DNA of 64,000 nucleotides from Clostridium septicum (GTDB lineage: Bacteria > Bacillota > Clostridia > Clostridiales > Clostridiaceae): NCBI RefSeq assembly GCF_003606265.1, contig NZ_CP023671.1, positions 2,356,001-2,420,000 on the forward strand, read 5' to 3'. The position numbers and the translations under genes are program-made. The first letter of the stretch is position 1. Each line of letters opens with the position of its first letter. The notes under the pieces are model-generated. The model was not told the DNA's origin. It did no database searches and worked only from the letters and a program-made list of their open reading frames with translations. This document shows, piece by piece, positions 56,790 to 64,000 of the stretch.

Positions 56790-56797
56790 AAATATTT
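56790..56797. repeat. Target site duplication, left copy
   Basis: AAATATTT directly left of the IS end; the identical octamer flanks the right end at 58073-58080. Eight bases is the usual size for IS6-family elements. Confidence 0.8.
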
Positions 56798-58072
56798 CGA
56801 TCTGTTAAGTTATATGAACATTGCTCTTCTCAACCCAAGGAAATACAATAGGTTTGCAAGACTAAATAATACCCCCTTCGAAAAGGAGAGAAGAACAATG
56901 AGCAAAACTAATATAAAATGCCCACGCTGTAATTCTGATAAACTATATAAGTTTGGTATGAATAAGCAGGCTAAACAAAAGTATCAATGTAAGCAGTGTA
57001 AGCGCCAATTCGTCCTAGGCGACGGTGACGGACGTCCTAAACTAAATAATCCTAAATGTCCTAGATGCGGTAAGGGAACTTACTTACATCATGCATATAA
57101 ACATTACAATCGCTATAAGTGCAATAACAAGAAGTGTAATCACATAATAGTAAAACATCACACCACCAATATTGATACAGCTTCTAGTGAATTAGTTAGT
57201 GGTTCCCTTTCAATGAAAGGAATGCGTTTTCCGCTACATGTAATACTAACTGCATTAACACTATATTTTTTAAATAATTCATCAACAAGAGCCATTTCTC
57301 AATTCTTGATGATTAACTCTGGAATTAAAGTATCTCATGTCACGATAGCCAGTTGGACTAATAAATTTGCACCTTTCTTTAAACAAAAGGCTGATAAATT
57401 TAAAGCTAGTTTAAACTTACAATCTGACGATTGGCACGCTGATGAAACAGTAGTATTTATTAATGGTGAAAGATACTACCTTTGGTTAGCTATTGATTCA
57501 GAAACTAGATTTATTTTAGCATTTCATTTAACTAAATCTAGAAGTTCTGATTCAGCATACGCATTGGTAAATGAAGCTAAAAAATTTGGTGAACCAGCTA
57601 ATTTTATAACTGATAGATTACCTTCATATAATGAAGCCGTGGCTACGCTATTGCCCAATACAACTCATATTCCTGTAGCTCCAATGTCTAGTGATACAAA
57701 TAATAATTTAATTGAATCATTTAATAAAACATTTAAAGCCTGGTATAAAACCAAGAAAGGATTCAACTCTTTTCAAAAAGCTAATAACCTTATATATTTA
57801 TTTATCTTTCACTATAACTTTATTAGACCACATGGATCATTAAATAACTGTACTCCAGCAGAAGTTGCCGGCTTCGCCAGCGATAGCTTTTCTAAAAACT
57901 CTTGGTTTTCAGCATCTTAATTAAATTTAATACCTTTGATTAACCTGCAAAAAATCAATGCTATTGTAGGCTTATTTGCCATACAATAAAACATTCAAAC
58001 TTATATAATTTTCAAAGAGCAAGTAATTCTATGAAAAATCAAGCTATTTTTTCATATCAACTTAACAGATTC
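56798..58072 (+). mobile_element. Complete insertion sequence, 1,275 bp, IS6-like
   Basis: Ends carry inverted repeats: ATCTGTTAAGTT-ATATGAA at 56800-56818 and, inverted, ATCTGTTAAGTT-G-ATATGAA at 58051-58070 (one-base difference in spacing). It is flanked by a perfect 8-bp duplication (AAATATTT). It holds one intact transposase gene. The outer CTGTT..AAGTT pattern resembles IS6-family ends. The intact duplication points to a simple, fairly recent insertion. Confidence 0.88.
56898..57920 (+). CDS. Transposase, DDE_Tnp_IS240-like, with N-terminal zinc ribbons
   Basis: 340 residues. Two zinc-ribbon units at the N-terminus (CPRCNSDKLY...CKQCKRQF; CPRCGKGTY...CNNKKCNHI) bind DNA. The catalytic core has WHADE, FITDRLPSY and NNLIESFN, giving a D-D-E triad with about 35 residues between the second D and E, as in the IS240/IS6 group, and ends in HYNFIRPHGSLNNCTPAE. 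It is longer than the usual about 230-residue IS6 transposase because of the zinc part. The start at 56898 has AAAAGGAGAG upstream. The frame is intact, so the element may be active. Confidence 0.9.
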   Translation: MSKTNIKCPRCNSDKLYKFGMNKQAKQKYQCKQCKRQFVLGDGDGRPKLNNPKCPRCGKGTYLHHAYKHYNRYKCNNKKCNHIIVKHHTTNIDTASSELVSGSLSMKGMRFPLHVILTALTLYFLNNSSTRAISQFLMINSGIKVSHVTIASWTNKFAPFFKQKADKFKASLNLQSDDWHADETVVFINGERYYLWLAIDSETRFILAFHLTKSRSSDSAYALVNEAKKFGEPANFITDRLPSYNEAVATLLPNTTHIPVAPMSSDTNNNLIESFNKTFKAWYKTKKGFNSFQKANNLIYLFIFHYNFIRPHGSLNNCTPAEVAGFASDSFSKNSWFSAS

Positions 58073-58080
58073 AAATATTT
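58073..58080. repeat. Target site duplication, right copy
   Basis: AAATATTT, identical to the left copy at 56790-56797. Confidence 0.8.
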
Positions 58081-58461
58081 TAAATATTATCCATCTTTTT
58101 TTATAAGTAAAACAAGTAGTAATTGTAATTAAGAACAAATTGTAGGAAACGATTTAACAATACTATTATTTACATAAAATGTCAATGATGAAATTTATTT
58201 ACTTATAATATAAACATAAGTTCAAATCTATTCATTAAAGTAGATTACCTGGAGATTTAAAAAGAATACCAATATTATTTCAAAGGAAATTGAAACAATG
58301 TAAAATATAACAATATAGTTTTTGCAATGCTAAAAGAACTTAGAAAATCATTTAGATTTTATATGTAAATAGTATAAGACTATATATTTGTAATATTTAT
58401 GAAGGAATAATAAGACTTAAAAATTATACAGGAATATATGAAATAAAATCTTAAAAAGACA
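58081..58461. other. Gene-free AT-rich stretch right of the IS
   Basis: About 380 bases without a supported gene. As the DNA that lay next to the acid phosphatase gene before the IS entered, it should hold that gene's original upstream region. I see no clear promoter or RNA structure in it. Confidence 0.55.
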
Positions 58462-58497
58462 TAAAAGCATAGAGCTTATAAAGGCTCTATGCTTAAG
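58462..58497 (-). terminator. Terminator of trpS
   Basis: AAGCATAGAGC and GCTCTATGCTT, 11-bp stem with 8-base loop, TTTT on the minus strand. Confidence 0.82.
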
Positions 58498-58504
58498 TTT
58501 TATA

Positions 58505-59515
58505 TTATCTAGGGATAAATCCTATCTTTTTTTGCATCTTTCTAAGAATTTTATTTGCATTGTAAGAAGCTTTTTCTGCTCCAGATTTATAGATTTCTTC
58601 TAAATATTTTTTGTCTGCAAGAATATCTTTTACTTTATTTTGAACAGGTTCTAATTCAGCAATTATAGCTTCAGCAACATCTTTCTTTAAATCAGCATAA
58701 CCTTTTCCTTTATAGTACTTAACAAGTTCTTCAGGGGTAGAACCCTTTGTGGCACATAAAATATTAATAAGGTTTTTAACCCCTGGTTGTTCATCACAAT
58801 AGTTAATGATACCTATGCTATCTGTAACAGCTCTAGACACTTTTTTTCTAATAACATCAGGAGAATCCATAATTAAAATATATGAATTTGGATTATCATC
58901 TGATTTAGACATTTTTTTAGTTGGATCTTGAAGACTCATAACTTTAGCTCCTACCTTTGGAATATATGGATCTGGAACTTTAAAAGTAGGACTATATACA
59001 TTATTAAATCTATTTGCAATATCACGAGCAAGCTCTAGATGTTGTTTTTGATCTTGACCAACCGGCACTAGATCAGTGTTATATAAAAGTATATCAGCAG
59101 CCATTAAAGTTGGATAGTTAAATAATCCAGCACCAATAGAGTCACCATATTTCTTTGATTTATCTTTATATTGGGTCATTCTGCTAAGTTCCCCCATATA
59201 AGTATTACAAGTTAATAACCATGCACATTCACTATGAGCTGGTACATGAGATTGAATAAATAAGGTATTTTTTTCAGGGATAATTCCTGAAGATATATAT
59301 ATAGCAAGTAACTCTAAAGTTCTTCTTCTTAAGTCTTTAGGCTCTTGTTTTACAGTAATTGCGTGTAAATCAACCACACAAAAATAGCAATCGAATTCAT
59401 CTTGAAGGGCTACCCAATTTTTTATAGCTCCTAAATAGTTTCCTAAAGTTAAATCACCAGATGGTTGAATACCACTAAAAATAACTTTTTTCTTTTCAAT
59501 TGTATTATTTTCCAT
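58505..59515 (-). CDS. trpS: Tryptophanyl-tRNA synthetase
   Basis: 336 residues. Class I synthetase with the HIGH-equivalent GIQPSGDLTLGNYLGA at the N-terminus, LLTCNTYMGELSRMTQYKDK, and KKMSKSDDN as the KMSKS loop. Charges tRNA-Trp in the cytoplasm. The start at 59515 has AAAGGAG upstream; a longer in-frame ATG at 59578 overlaps the promoter and is not used. No T-box leader was found; the leader is too short for one. Confidence 0.95.
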   Translation of the reverse strand: MENNTIEKKKVIFSGIQPSGDLTLGNYLGAIKNWVALQDEFDCYFCVVDLHAITVKQEPKDLRRRTLELLAIYISSGIIPEKNTLFIQSHVPAHSECAWLLTCNTYMGELSRMTQYKDKSKKYGDSIGAGLFNYPTLMAADILLYNTDLVPVGQDQKQHLELARDIANRFNNVYSPTFKVPDPYIPKVGAKVMSLQDPTKKMSKSDDNPNSYILIMDSPDVIRKKVSRAVTDSIGIINYCDEQPGVKNLINILCATKGSTPEELVKYYKGKGYADLKKDVAEAIIAELEPVQNKVKDILADKKYLEEIYKSGAEKASYNANKILRKMQKKIGFIPR

Positions 59516-59561
59516 ATAAAAAGTACTCCTTTCATGCTGCACTTTGACTAATAATACCTTA

Positions 59562-59590
59562 ATTATAGAATTTCCCAATTTTTATGTCAA
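59562..59590 (-). promoter_or_regulatory. Consensus sigma-A promoter of trpS
   Basis: On the minus strand: TTGACA, 17 bases, TATAAT, a perfect match at both hexamers. It predicts a leader of only about 40 bases. Confidence 0.88.
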
Positions 59591-59600
59591 TAAAAACCCA

Positions 59601-59664
59601 TTTAATATAAAATAAGGTATGAATTTATTTACATACTAAATTCCATACCTTATTTTATATTAAA
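59601..59664. repeat. Perfect 21-bp inverted repeat upstream of trpS
   Basis: Arms at 59601-59621 and 59644-59664 (core AAAATAAGGTATG) with a 22-base spacer. It lies between the small gene at 59660 and the trpS promoter and overlaps that gene's stop codon. It may act as a terminator, though only a weak T-run (GTTTTTATT) follows after a gap. Confidence 0.75.
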
Positions 59665-59839
59665 AATTATTTTTGATTTTTCCTTTATGAAAAGTATTAC
59701 TATCTATAAGGATATCAACTAGAACTGAAATTAAGGAAAGTATTATTACTATGTTTAATGCTGTAGTAGTAAATTTAAACAATACTCCAGTTAGAAGTGT
59801 TAGTACTATTATTGTTAATAACCATTTTGTAAAATTCAT
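59660..59839 (-). CDS. Small membrane protein, 59 residues
   Basis: ATG at 59839 with a strong AGGAGG seven bases upstream. Two hydrophobic helices (WLLTIIVLTLLTGVLF and LNIVIILSLISVLVDIL) and a basic tail ending KGKIKNNF. I do not recognise the family. The good ribosome site, intact hydrophobic pattern and position between two terminator-like hairpins support a real gene. Confidence 0.65.
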   Translation of the reverse strand: MNFTKWLLTIIVLTLLTGVLFKFTTTALNIVIILSLISVLVDILIDSNTFHKGKIKNNF

Positions 59840-59925
59840 ATTAACCTCCTAATATAAAGTAATCTTGTCTTTTGTAAGTCAATTATAATTAGTATTTGCA
59901 AATATAAAAGAAATATTCATAAAAA

Positions 59926-59957
59926 TAAAAAAGATTAACCAAAAAGGTTAATCTTTA
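59926..59957 (-). terminator. Terminator of the zinc-ribbon gene
   Basis: AAAGATTAACC and GGTTAATCTTT with a 5-base loop, then a T-rich run on the minus strand. Confidence 0.85.
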
Positions 59958-59965
59958 AAACAAAA

Positions 59966-60121
59966 TTATCTTCTGTTATTTTGTGCTTTTCTAGCTCTTC
60001 TACAGTCAGGGCATCTTACAGGATCGTTATCAAATCCCTTTTCTTTATAAAATTCTTGTTCTCCAACTGTGAATAAAAATTCTTTACCACAATCTTTACA
60101 GATTATTTTCTTATCTTCCAT
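59966..60121 (-). CDS. Small zinc-ribbon protein, 51 residues
   Basis: MEDKKIICKDCGKEF at the N-terminus and DPVRCPDCRRARK later give two CxxC pairs. This matches the short probable zinc-ribbon family common in Firmicutes (zf_trcl-like). AAGGAGG lies before the ATG. It is preceded by a leader of about 118 bases, long for so small a gene, and followed by its own terminator. Function unknown; nucleic acid binding is likely. Confidence 0.85.
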   Translation of the reverse strand: MEDKKIICKDCGKEFLFTVGEQEFYKEKGFDNDPVRCPDCRRARKAQNNRR

Positions 60122-60246
60122 TTTAAAATCCTCCTTAAAATTCATAGGGTATAATCCTGATAACTCTCTGACCTTAGAACCTTCTGAATTTCAAGGATAA
60201 GAGTAAAATTATCTGAGACTTTTGCCTACTATTAAAATTCAATTTA

Positions 60247-60274
60247 ATTATAACATATATAAATAATTTTGCAA
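60247..60274 (-). promoter_or_regulatory. Promoter of the zinc-ribbon gene
   Basis: On the minus strand: TTGCAA, 16 bases, TGT-TATAAT (extended -10). It predicts transcription from about 60240. Confidence 0.55.
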
Positions 60275-60326
60275 TCCTTTACGTATAATTTGTTGAAAAA
60301 TTATTATTATTCTCACAATTATGGAA

Positions 60327-61424
60327 TTAATTTTCATTTTTTAAATTAGCTTTAATTCTATGTTTAAATTTTATATTATAAATAGTGAAAATTATTACAG
60401 GAATTACAAAAAATATAATTAGGTTTGTTATCTCATTGTACTTTAATAATTTAAATAACATGAAGTTGCTTCCTCCAAGAAATGTAGAAAATACAAATAT
60501 TAAAAATGTATAAACTAATGTAAATAATTTTCTATTAGAGAAAAGTTTATTATATATTATTAAAATTCCATAAGTAGATAAAATATATTTTATGAAAAAA
60601 CCAACAACTGTTTGATAGAGAAAAAATAATTCTCCAAATTCTAAAAATCCACCTATTTGAATTCTTTGCCCTAAAACAAATTCAGGATAAAATATATTAG
60701 CTGATCTAAGAGGCCCAAAGCTGGTTATTATTCCTAAGATAGAAACAACTATTAGCCCAGTACTAATACAAGAGGCATAAAGACTGTGGATCTTTATATG
60801 CTCATTTTTAATCATATATTTCATAAATGGAATAGTTATAGCGAAAGAGCTTAGAGATCCTATAATTAGTGCAATTGTAATAAAAAAGTTTTTATTAAGC
60901 CCATTACCGAGAACAGGCAAAACGTAATCCATATTTTTATAGCCTTGTGTTAACAATATAAATAGAATTGAATTTATAATTAATGATCCAACACCTACCA
61001 ATACAAAAATAACTATAGTTCTTACATTTTTATTAAGTAAAAAGATTGATGGAAGCAAAAAGAAAATTAAAGCATACCATACTGGACTTTCTATGAAAAA
61101 TGTTGAATGAAGAGCATTTGCTTCTATAGCCGCAGATTCCAAAGCTGATAAAAATAAGTTTATAGAAAATATGAATAATAAAATTTTACCTAAGGTTTTA
61201 GATAAAGATGAGGTAAAGATTAATTTAATATCATATGTATCAGTATTTTTACAAATATTCATTATATAATATACATAAAGAATAAAAATAATAGAGGCAA
61301 CTAGAGCACAAAGCCAAGTATCTCTTCCTCCTATACTTATAAATAGTGAAGGATAAGTTTTTAAAGAAATAAGTGTAGCCCCAATTATAAATAATATAAA
61401 ATGTTTACTTGAAAGTTTATTCAT
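60327..61424 (-). CDS. gerKB: Spore germination receptor B subunit (GerAB/GerKB family)
   Basis: 365 residues, about 10 membrane helices, of the GerAB amino-acid-permease-like family (SSKHFILFIIGATLISLKTYPS near the N-terminus). B subunits sit in the spore inner membrane and are thought to form the germinant-binding part of the receptor. It is divergent from gerKA-gerKC, the same layout as the gerK locus of C. perfringens. AGAGGTGGGAG precedes the ATG. I see no clear terminator, so transcripts may run into the zinc-ribbon gene. Confidence 0.87.
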   Translation of the reverse strand: MNKLSSKHFILFIIGATLISLKTYPSLFISIGGRDTWLCALVASIIFILYVYYIMNICKNTDTYDIKLIFTSSLSKTLGKILLFIFSINLFLSALESAAIEANALHSTFFIESPVWYALIFFLLPSIFLLNKNVRTIVIFVLVGVGSLIINSILFILLTQGYKNMDYVLPVLGNGLNKNFFITIALIIGSLSSFAITIPFMKYMIKNEHIKIHSLYASCISTGLIVVSILGIITSFGPLRSANIFYPEFVLGQRIQIGGFLEFGELFFLYQTVVGFFIKYILSTYGILIIYNKLFSNRKLFTLVYTFLIFVFSTFLGGSNFMLFKLLKYNEITNLIIFFVIPVIIFTIYNIKFKHRIKANLKNEN

Positions 61425-61486
61425 TCTCCCACCTCTTAAATATTTAAAATTATTAATTCCTCAAAAGGTAGTATTAGCAAAAGATG

Positions 61487-61517
61487 TGAATATTAAACCT
61501 AAAAGTTAGAGATAATA
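61487..61517 (+). promoter_or_regulatory. Candidate sigma-G promoter of gerKA-gerKC
   Basis: GTGAATA, 18 bases, GATAATA, close to the forespore sigma-G pattern (GNATR ... CATNNTA). It predicts a very short leader beginning at or near the ribosome site, which is a reservation. Confidence 0.4.
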
Positions 61518-61533
61518 TGTTTAGGTGATGATT

Positions 61534-62967
61534 ATGAAAAATTTAGATTATATTAAAGAGAAACTTAAAAACTCTTTTGATGTCAAATACAGAACAGTAG
61601 AAACTGTATTGGGAAAAGCTACTATAGTATTTATAGATGATTTATGCAATTCAGAATTAATAAGTGATAATGTAGTGTTTCCAATTAGAGGTTTTGGAGA
61701 ACTACAACCTAGTGAAGGGAAAATTACAACATTACAAGAACTTATAGATAATGTATTAAATATAAATGCAGCAGGACTAGCAAAAGATAAAGATGATGCA
61801 GTAATGCATGTATTGTCAGGAGATCCTATAATTATATTTGATGATTTTGAAGATATTGTTTATGTAGAAGCTAAAGGTTTTCCAGTAAGAGGTGTAGGAA
61901 CACCAGAAACAGAATCTGTAATAAAAGGTCCAAGAGAAGGATTTAATGAGTTAATAGTAAATAATGTAGCACTTATTAGAAGAAGAATAAAAAATCCTGA
62001 TCTTAAATTTGAGGCTGTTGTAGTAGGAGAAAAGTCTAAAACAGCAGTTGCGGTGACATATATAGACGGTATAGCACCTGAGGGATTAATAAATGAAGTA
62101 AAAGAGAAAGTAAAAAATTTAGATATAAGATTTATATTAGACACAAATTATATTGAGGATGCTATTAAAAAACAAAAGAGCTTTTTTGATACAGTAGGTT
62201 ATACAGAAAAACCAGATGAAGTGGCAGCAAAATTATTAGAGGGGAGAGTTGCTGTAATAGTAGATGGAACCCCATTTGTTATTACAGTACCATATTTTTT
62301 CTTAGAAAATTTTCAAATGCCAGATGATTATTATGTAAATAGATATTATACAAATTTTAATCGTATATTGAGATGGGTAGCTTTTTTTATAGCAACATTA
62401 CTTCCAGGTTTATATGTTGCTGTAATAACATATCATTTTTCAATGATTCCATCATTATTTATGTTTAGACTTGCTGTGTCTAGGGCAGGAGTCCCCTTTC
62501 CTACATTTATAGAAGTAATAATAATGATGTTAGCATTTCAACTTATTAAAGAGGCCGGGCTTAGACTTCCACAACCTATTGGGGGAGCAATGAGTATAGT
62601 TTCAGCACTTATACTAGGAGATGCAGCAGTTGGAGCTGGCATAGCATCTAGAATTACTATAATAATAGTGGCTTTAAGTACGCTTTGTTATTTTTTAATT
62701 CCAAAGCTGTATGGAGCAGTTTCATTTTGGGCAATAATATTGGTAATATTTGCAGCTTTATTTGGTATTCCAGGATTTCTATGTGGAGCTTTATTATTAT
62801 TAATGCAATTATCAGAGTTAGACACAGTAGGATATCCATTCTTATTTCCAATTGGAAGTGTAAATGAATATAAATTTAAAGATGTAGTATTAAGGGGAGA
62901 ATTAAATAGGATATCTCAAAATATAATAGGAAGAGGTAAGACGGATGAAAGTAAAAAAAATAAGTAA
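61534..62967 (+). CDS. gerKA: Spore germination receptor A subunit (GerAA/GerKA family)
   Basis: 477 residues. A large hydrophilic N-terminal part (about 1-240, with FPIRGFGELQPSEGKITTLQ and GVGTPETESVIKGPREGF, hallmark of the family) precedes five or six membrane helices (from about 285, LPGLYVAVITYH; AGLRLPQPIGGAMSIVSALILGDAAV). A subunits help sense germinants in the spore membrane. I chose ATG 61534; GTG 61525 and ATG 61528 are also in frame, but the AGGTGAT site fits 61534. gerKC overlaps its end. Confidence 0.93.
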   Translation: MKNLDYIKEKLKNSFDVKYRTVETVLGKATIVFIDDLCNSELISDNVVFPIRGFGELQPSEGKITTLQELIDNVLNINAAGLAKDKDDAVMHVLSGDPIIIFDDFEDIVYVEAKGFPVRGVGTPETESVIKGPREGFNELIVNNVALIRRRIKNPDLKFEAVVVGEKSKTAVAVTYIDGIAPEGLINEVKEKVKNLDIRFILDTNYIEDAIKKQKSFFDTVGYTEKPDEVAAKLLEGRVAVIVDGTPFVITVPYFFLENFQMPDDYYVNRYYTNFNRILRWVAFFIATLLPGLYVAVITYHFSMIPSLFMFRLAVSRAGVPFPTFIEVIIMMLAFQLIKEAGLRLPQPIGGAMSIVSALILGDAAVGAGIASRITIIIVALSTLCYFLIPKLYGAVSFWAIILVIFAALFGIPGFLCGALLLLMQLSELDTVGYPFLFPIGSVNEYKFKDVVLRGELNRISQNIIGRGKTDESKKNK

Positions 62968-64000
62968 ATGCATTATAATGCTTTTGATTCCATTACTTCT
63001 TGGAGGTTGTTTTAGTTATCAGGATATAAATAAAGTTACATTTTCAACAAGTATTATTTTTGATATAGATGATTTTGGAAATTCAGTGGTGTATTTAGAT
63101 TGTATAAAGCCGTATAGAAGCACTAATGAAAGTTCAGATAAAGGAAGGCGCATAATTTATAAAGGTGTTGGTAAAACTTCATTAGAGGCTTTAAGGGATA
63201 TTAATTTAGCATCAAGTTTTGAATTGAATTATAGTCAAAATAGAGCATATATATTTACAGAAAAAGCCGCAAGAAATGGCATTAGAAAATATTTAGATTT
63301 AATAAATAATAATCAAGAGTTTCAAATTAAACCAAGTATATTTGTTTATTTTGGTGATATTAAGGATTTACTAAAAGTAACTTCAAGTGATGAGGAATAT
63401 CTAGGGTTATATTTGGAAGATTTAGTAAGTAAAAATAGAAAAAATCCTAGAAGTATGCAAATGAATATAAATGACTATTTAAGTACATCATTAATGGCTA
63501 ATAATACTAATGTAACAGGAACTATAGAAATAAGAGATGATGCTTTAGATAAGAAGATAGAAATATCAGGAGGATGTGTCTTTAAAGATGATGTTTTAGT
63601 AGAAAGAATAGATTCAAAAGATGCATTAAGTTATAACCTTTTAATGGATAATGTAAGAGGTGGAACATTAGAAATGACAAATCCAGAATCAGCAAAAGAT
63701 TTTATAACATTGGAAATATTACAAAGCAAGACTAGAAGTAGTCTTAAATATGAAGGGGAAAAATTAACTCTAATTAAAAATATTGAAATGAAAGTATCAC
63801 TTGGAGAAATTCAAGGAAAATTGAAAGTAGATGAAGAACTTTTAAATTATATAAAAAGTAAAAAACAACAAGAAATAAAAAAATACTTAGAAAATATATT
63901 TGAAAAATATAAGTCAAAAGATTTAGATGTATTTGATATCGAGAGATTATTAGAGGTAAATTATCCTAAAGAAGAAATAAAAGATTCTATGAAAATAACA
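62945..64000 (+). CDS. gerKC: Spore germination receptor C subunit (GerAC/GerKC family), 3' end outside the window
   Basis: 352 codons visible, no stop before the edge. Lipoprotein signal MKVKKISKCIIMLLIPLLLG with lipobox LGGC (Cys22). The following sequence (GVGKTSLEALRDINLAS, RAYIFTEKAARNGI, GGCVFKDDVLVERID) fits the GerAC family. It overlaps gerKA by 23 bases, so the two are co-translated. GAGGT lies eight bases before the ATG, inside gerKA. Confidence 0.92.
   Translation, partial: MKVKKISKCIIMLLIPLLLGGCFSYQDINKVTFSTSIIFDIDDFGNSVVYLDCIKPYRSTNESSDKGRRIIYKGVGKTSLEALRDINLASSFELNYSQNRAYIFTEKAARNGIRKYLDLINNNQEFQIKPSIFVYFGDIKDLLKVTSSDEEYLGLYLEDLVSKNRKNPRSMQMNINDYLSTSLMANNTNVTGTIEIRDDALDKKIEISGGCVFKDDVLVERIDSKDALSYNLLMDNVRGGTLEMTNPESAKDFITLEILQSKTRSSLKYEGEKLTLIKNIEMKVSLGEIQGKLKVDEELLNYIKSKKQQEIKKYLENIFEKYKSKDLDVFDIERLLEVNYPKEEIKDSMKIT

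Noticed and set aside
56798..56897. Outward promoter in the IS left end that could drive the acid phosphatase gene
   Set aside because: The only matches (TTGAGA with a poor -10; TTCATA-18-TATTTA across the junction) are weak, so none was listed as a feature.
59516..59600. T-box leader for trpS
   Set aside because: The consensus promoter leaves only about 40 bases of leader, and no T-box sequence (AGGGTGGNACC) is visible.

Overview
The window is AT-rich, spore-former DNA of the genus Clostridium (sensu stricto). The evidence is the very low GC content, purine-rich ribosome binding sites before almost every gene, the gerKB / gerKA-gerKC germination locus at the right edge, a dockerin-bearing GH29 fucosidase at the left, and the DUF421/DUF4363 pair. 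I cannot name the species; the gene set resembles the C. perfringens / C. baratii / C. tertium / C. septicum group. No rRNA, tRNA, CRISPR array or phage module was seen.

Layout. 1-12,000: housekeeping and metabolism: the 3' part of a chemoreceptor gene, a secreted multi-domain alpha-L-fucosidase, a lipoprotein, DUF421/DUF4363 membrane proteins, a uridine-kinase-like protein, two-subunit Fe-S serine dehydratase (sdaAB-sdaAA), and a TPP-riboswitch-controlled thiamine-precursor transporter (thiW) followed by a ThiM-like protein that has lost its catalytic motif. 12,000-16,400: three surface-type beta-sandwich/CnaB proteins that lack signal peptides and LPXTG anchors, flanked by strong terminators; they look more like spore-surface (exosporium or appendage) proteins than secreted adhesins. 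16,400-20,000: brnQ and two LytR-CpsA-Psr genes.

20,500-54,300: a large surface polysaccharide locus. It opens with a GT2/DUF2304 pair and a pseudaminic-acid-like pathway (pseB, pseC, ATP-grasp, pseI, pseG-like, pseF). Next come a flippase, a polysialyltransferase-like enzyme, GT2 and DUF2142 genes. A second transcription unit starts with its own extended -10 promoter (more GTs and a second flippase). A third starts at manC (GDP-mannose), with three GTs, the initiating phosphoglycosyltransferase and the dTDP-rhamnose genes rfbDACB. An O-antigen-ligase/polymerase-like gene lies convergent with rfbB. A 1,330-residue glucosaminidase/amidase autolysin with five near-identical 342-bp repeats, a GT-C-like membrane protein and galU close the locus. 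Together these genes make UDP-glucose, GDP-mannose, dTDP-rhamnose and a CMP-nonulosonate, assemble a lipid-linked glycan, flip it, polymerise it and (through the LCP enzymes) attach it to the wall. Nonulosonate plus rhamnose genes in one locus also recall the Bacillus subtilis spore-coat polysaccharide (sps) operon.

54,400-64,000: an orphan sugar-ABC ATPase (UgpC/MsmK type), an e(P4)-type acid phosphatase whose upstream region has been cut 16 bp before its start codon by a complete IS element with an intact 8-bp target duplication, trpS with a consensus promoter, two very small genes (59 and 51 codons), and the divergent gerK spore-germination locus, whose gerKC runs off the right edge.

Most unusual: the nonulosonate pathway has no PseH acetyltransferase but has an ATP-grasp ligase in that position, and its PseG-like protein has Asn where the catalytic His should be. 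This suggests an unusual amino-acylated nonulosonic acid.
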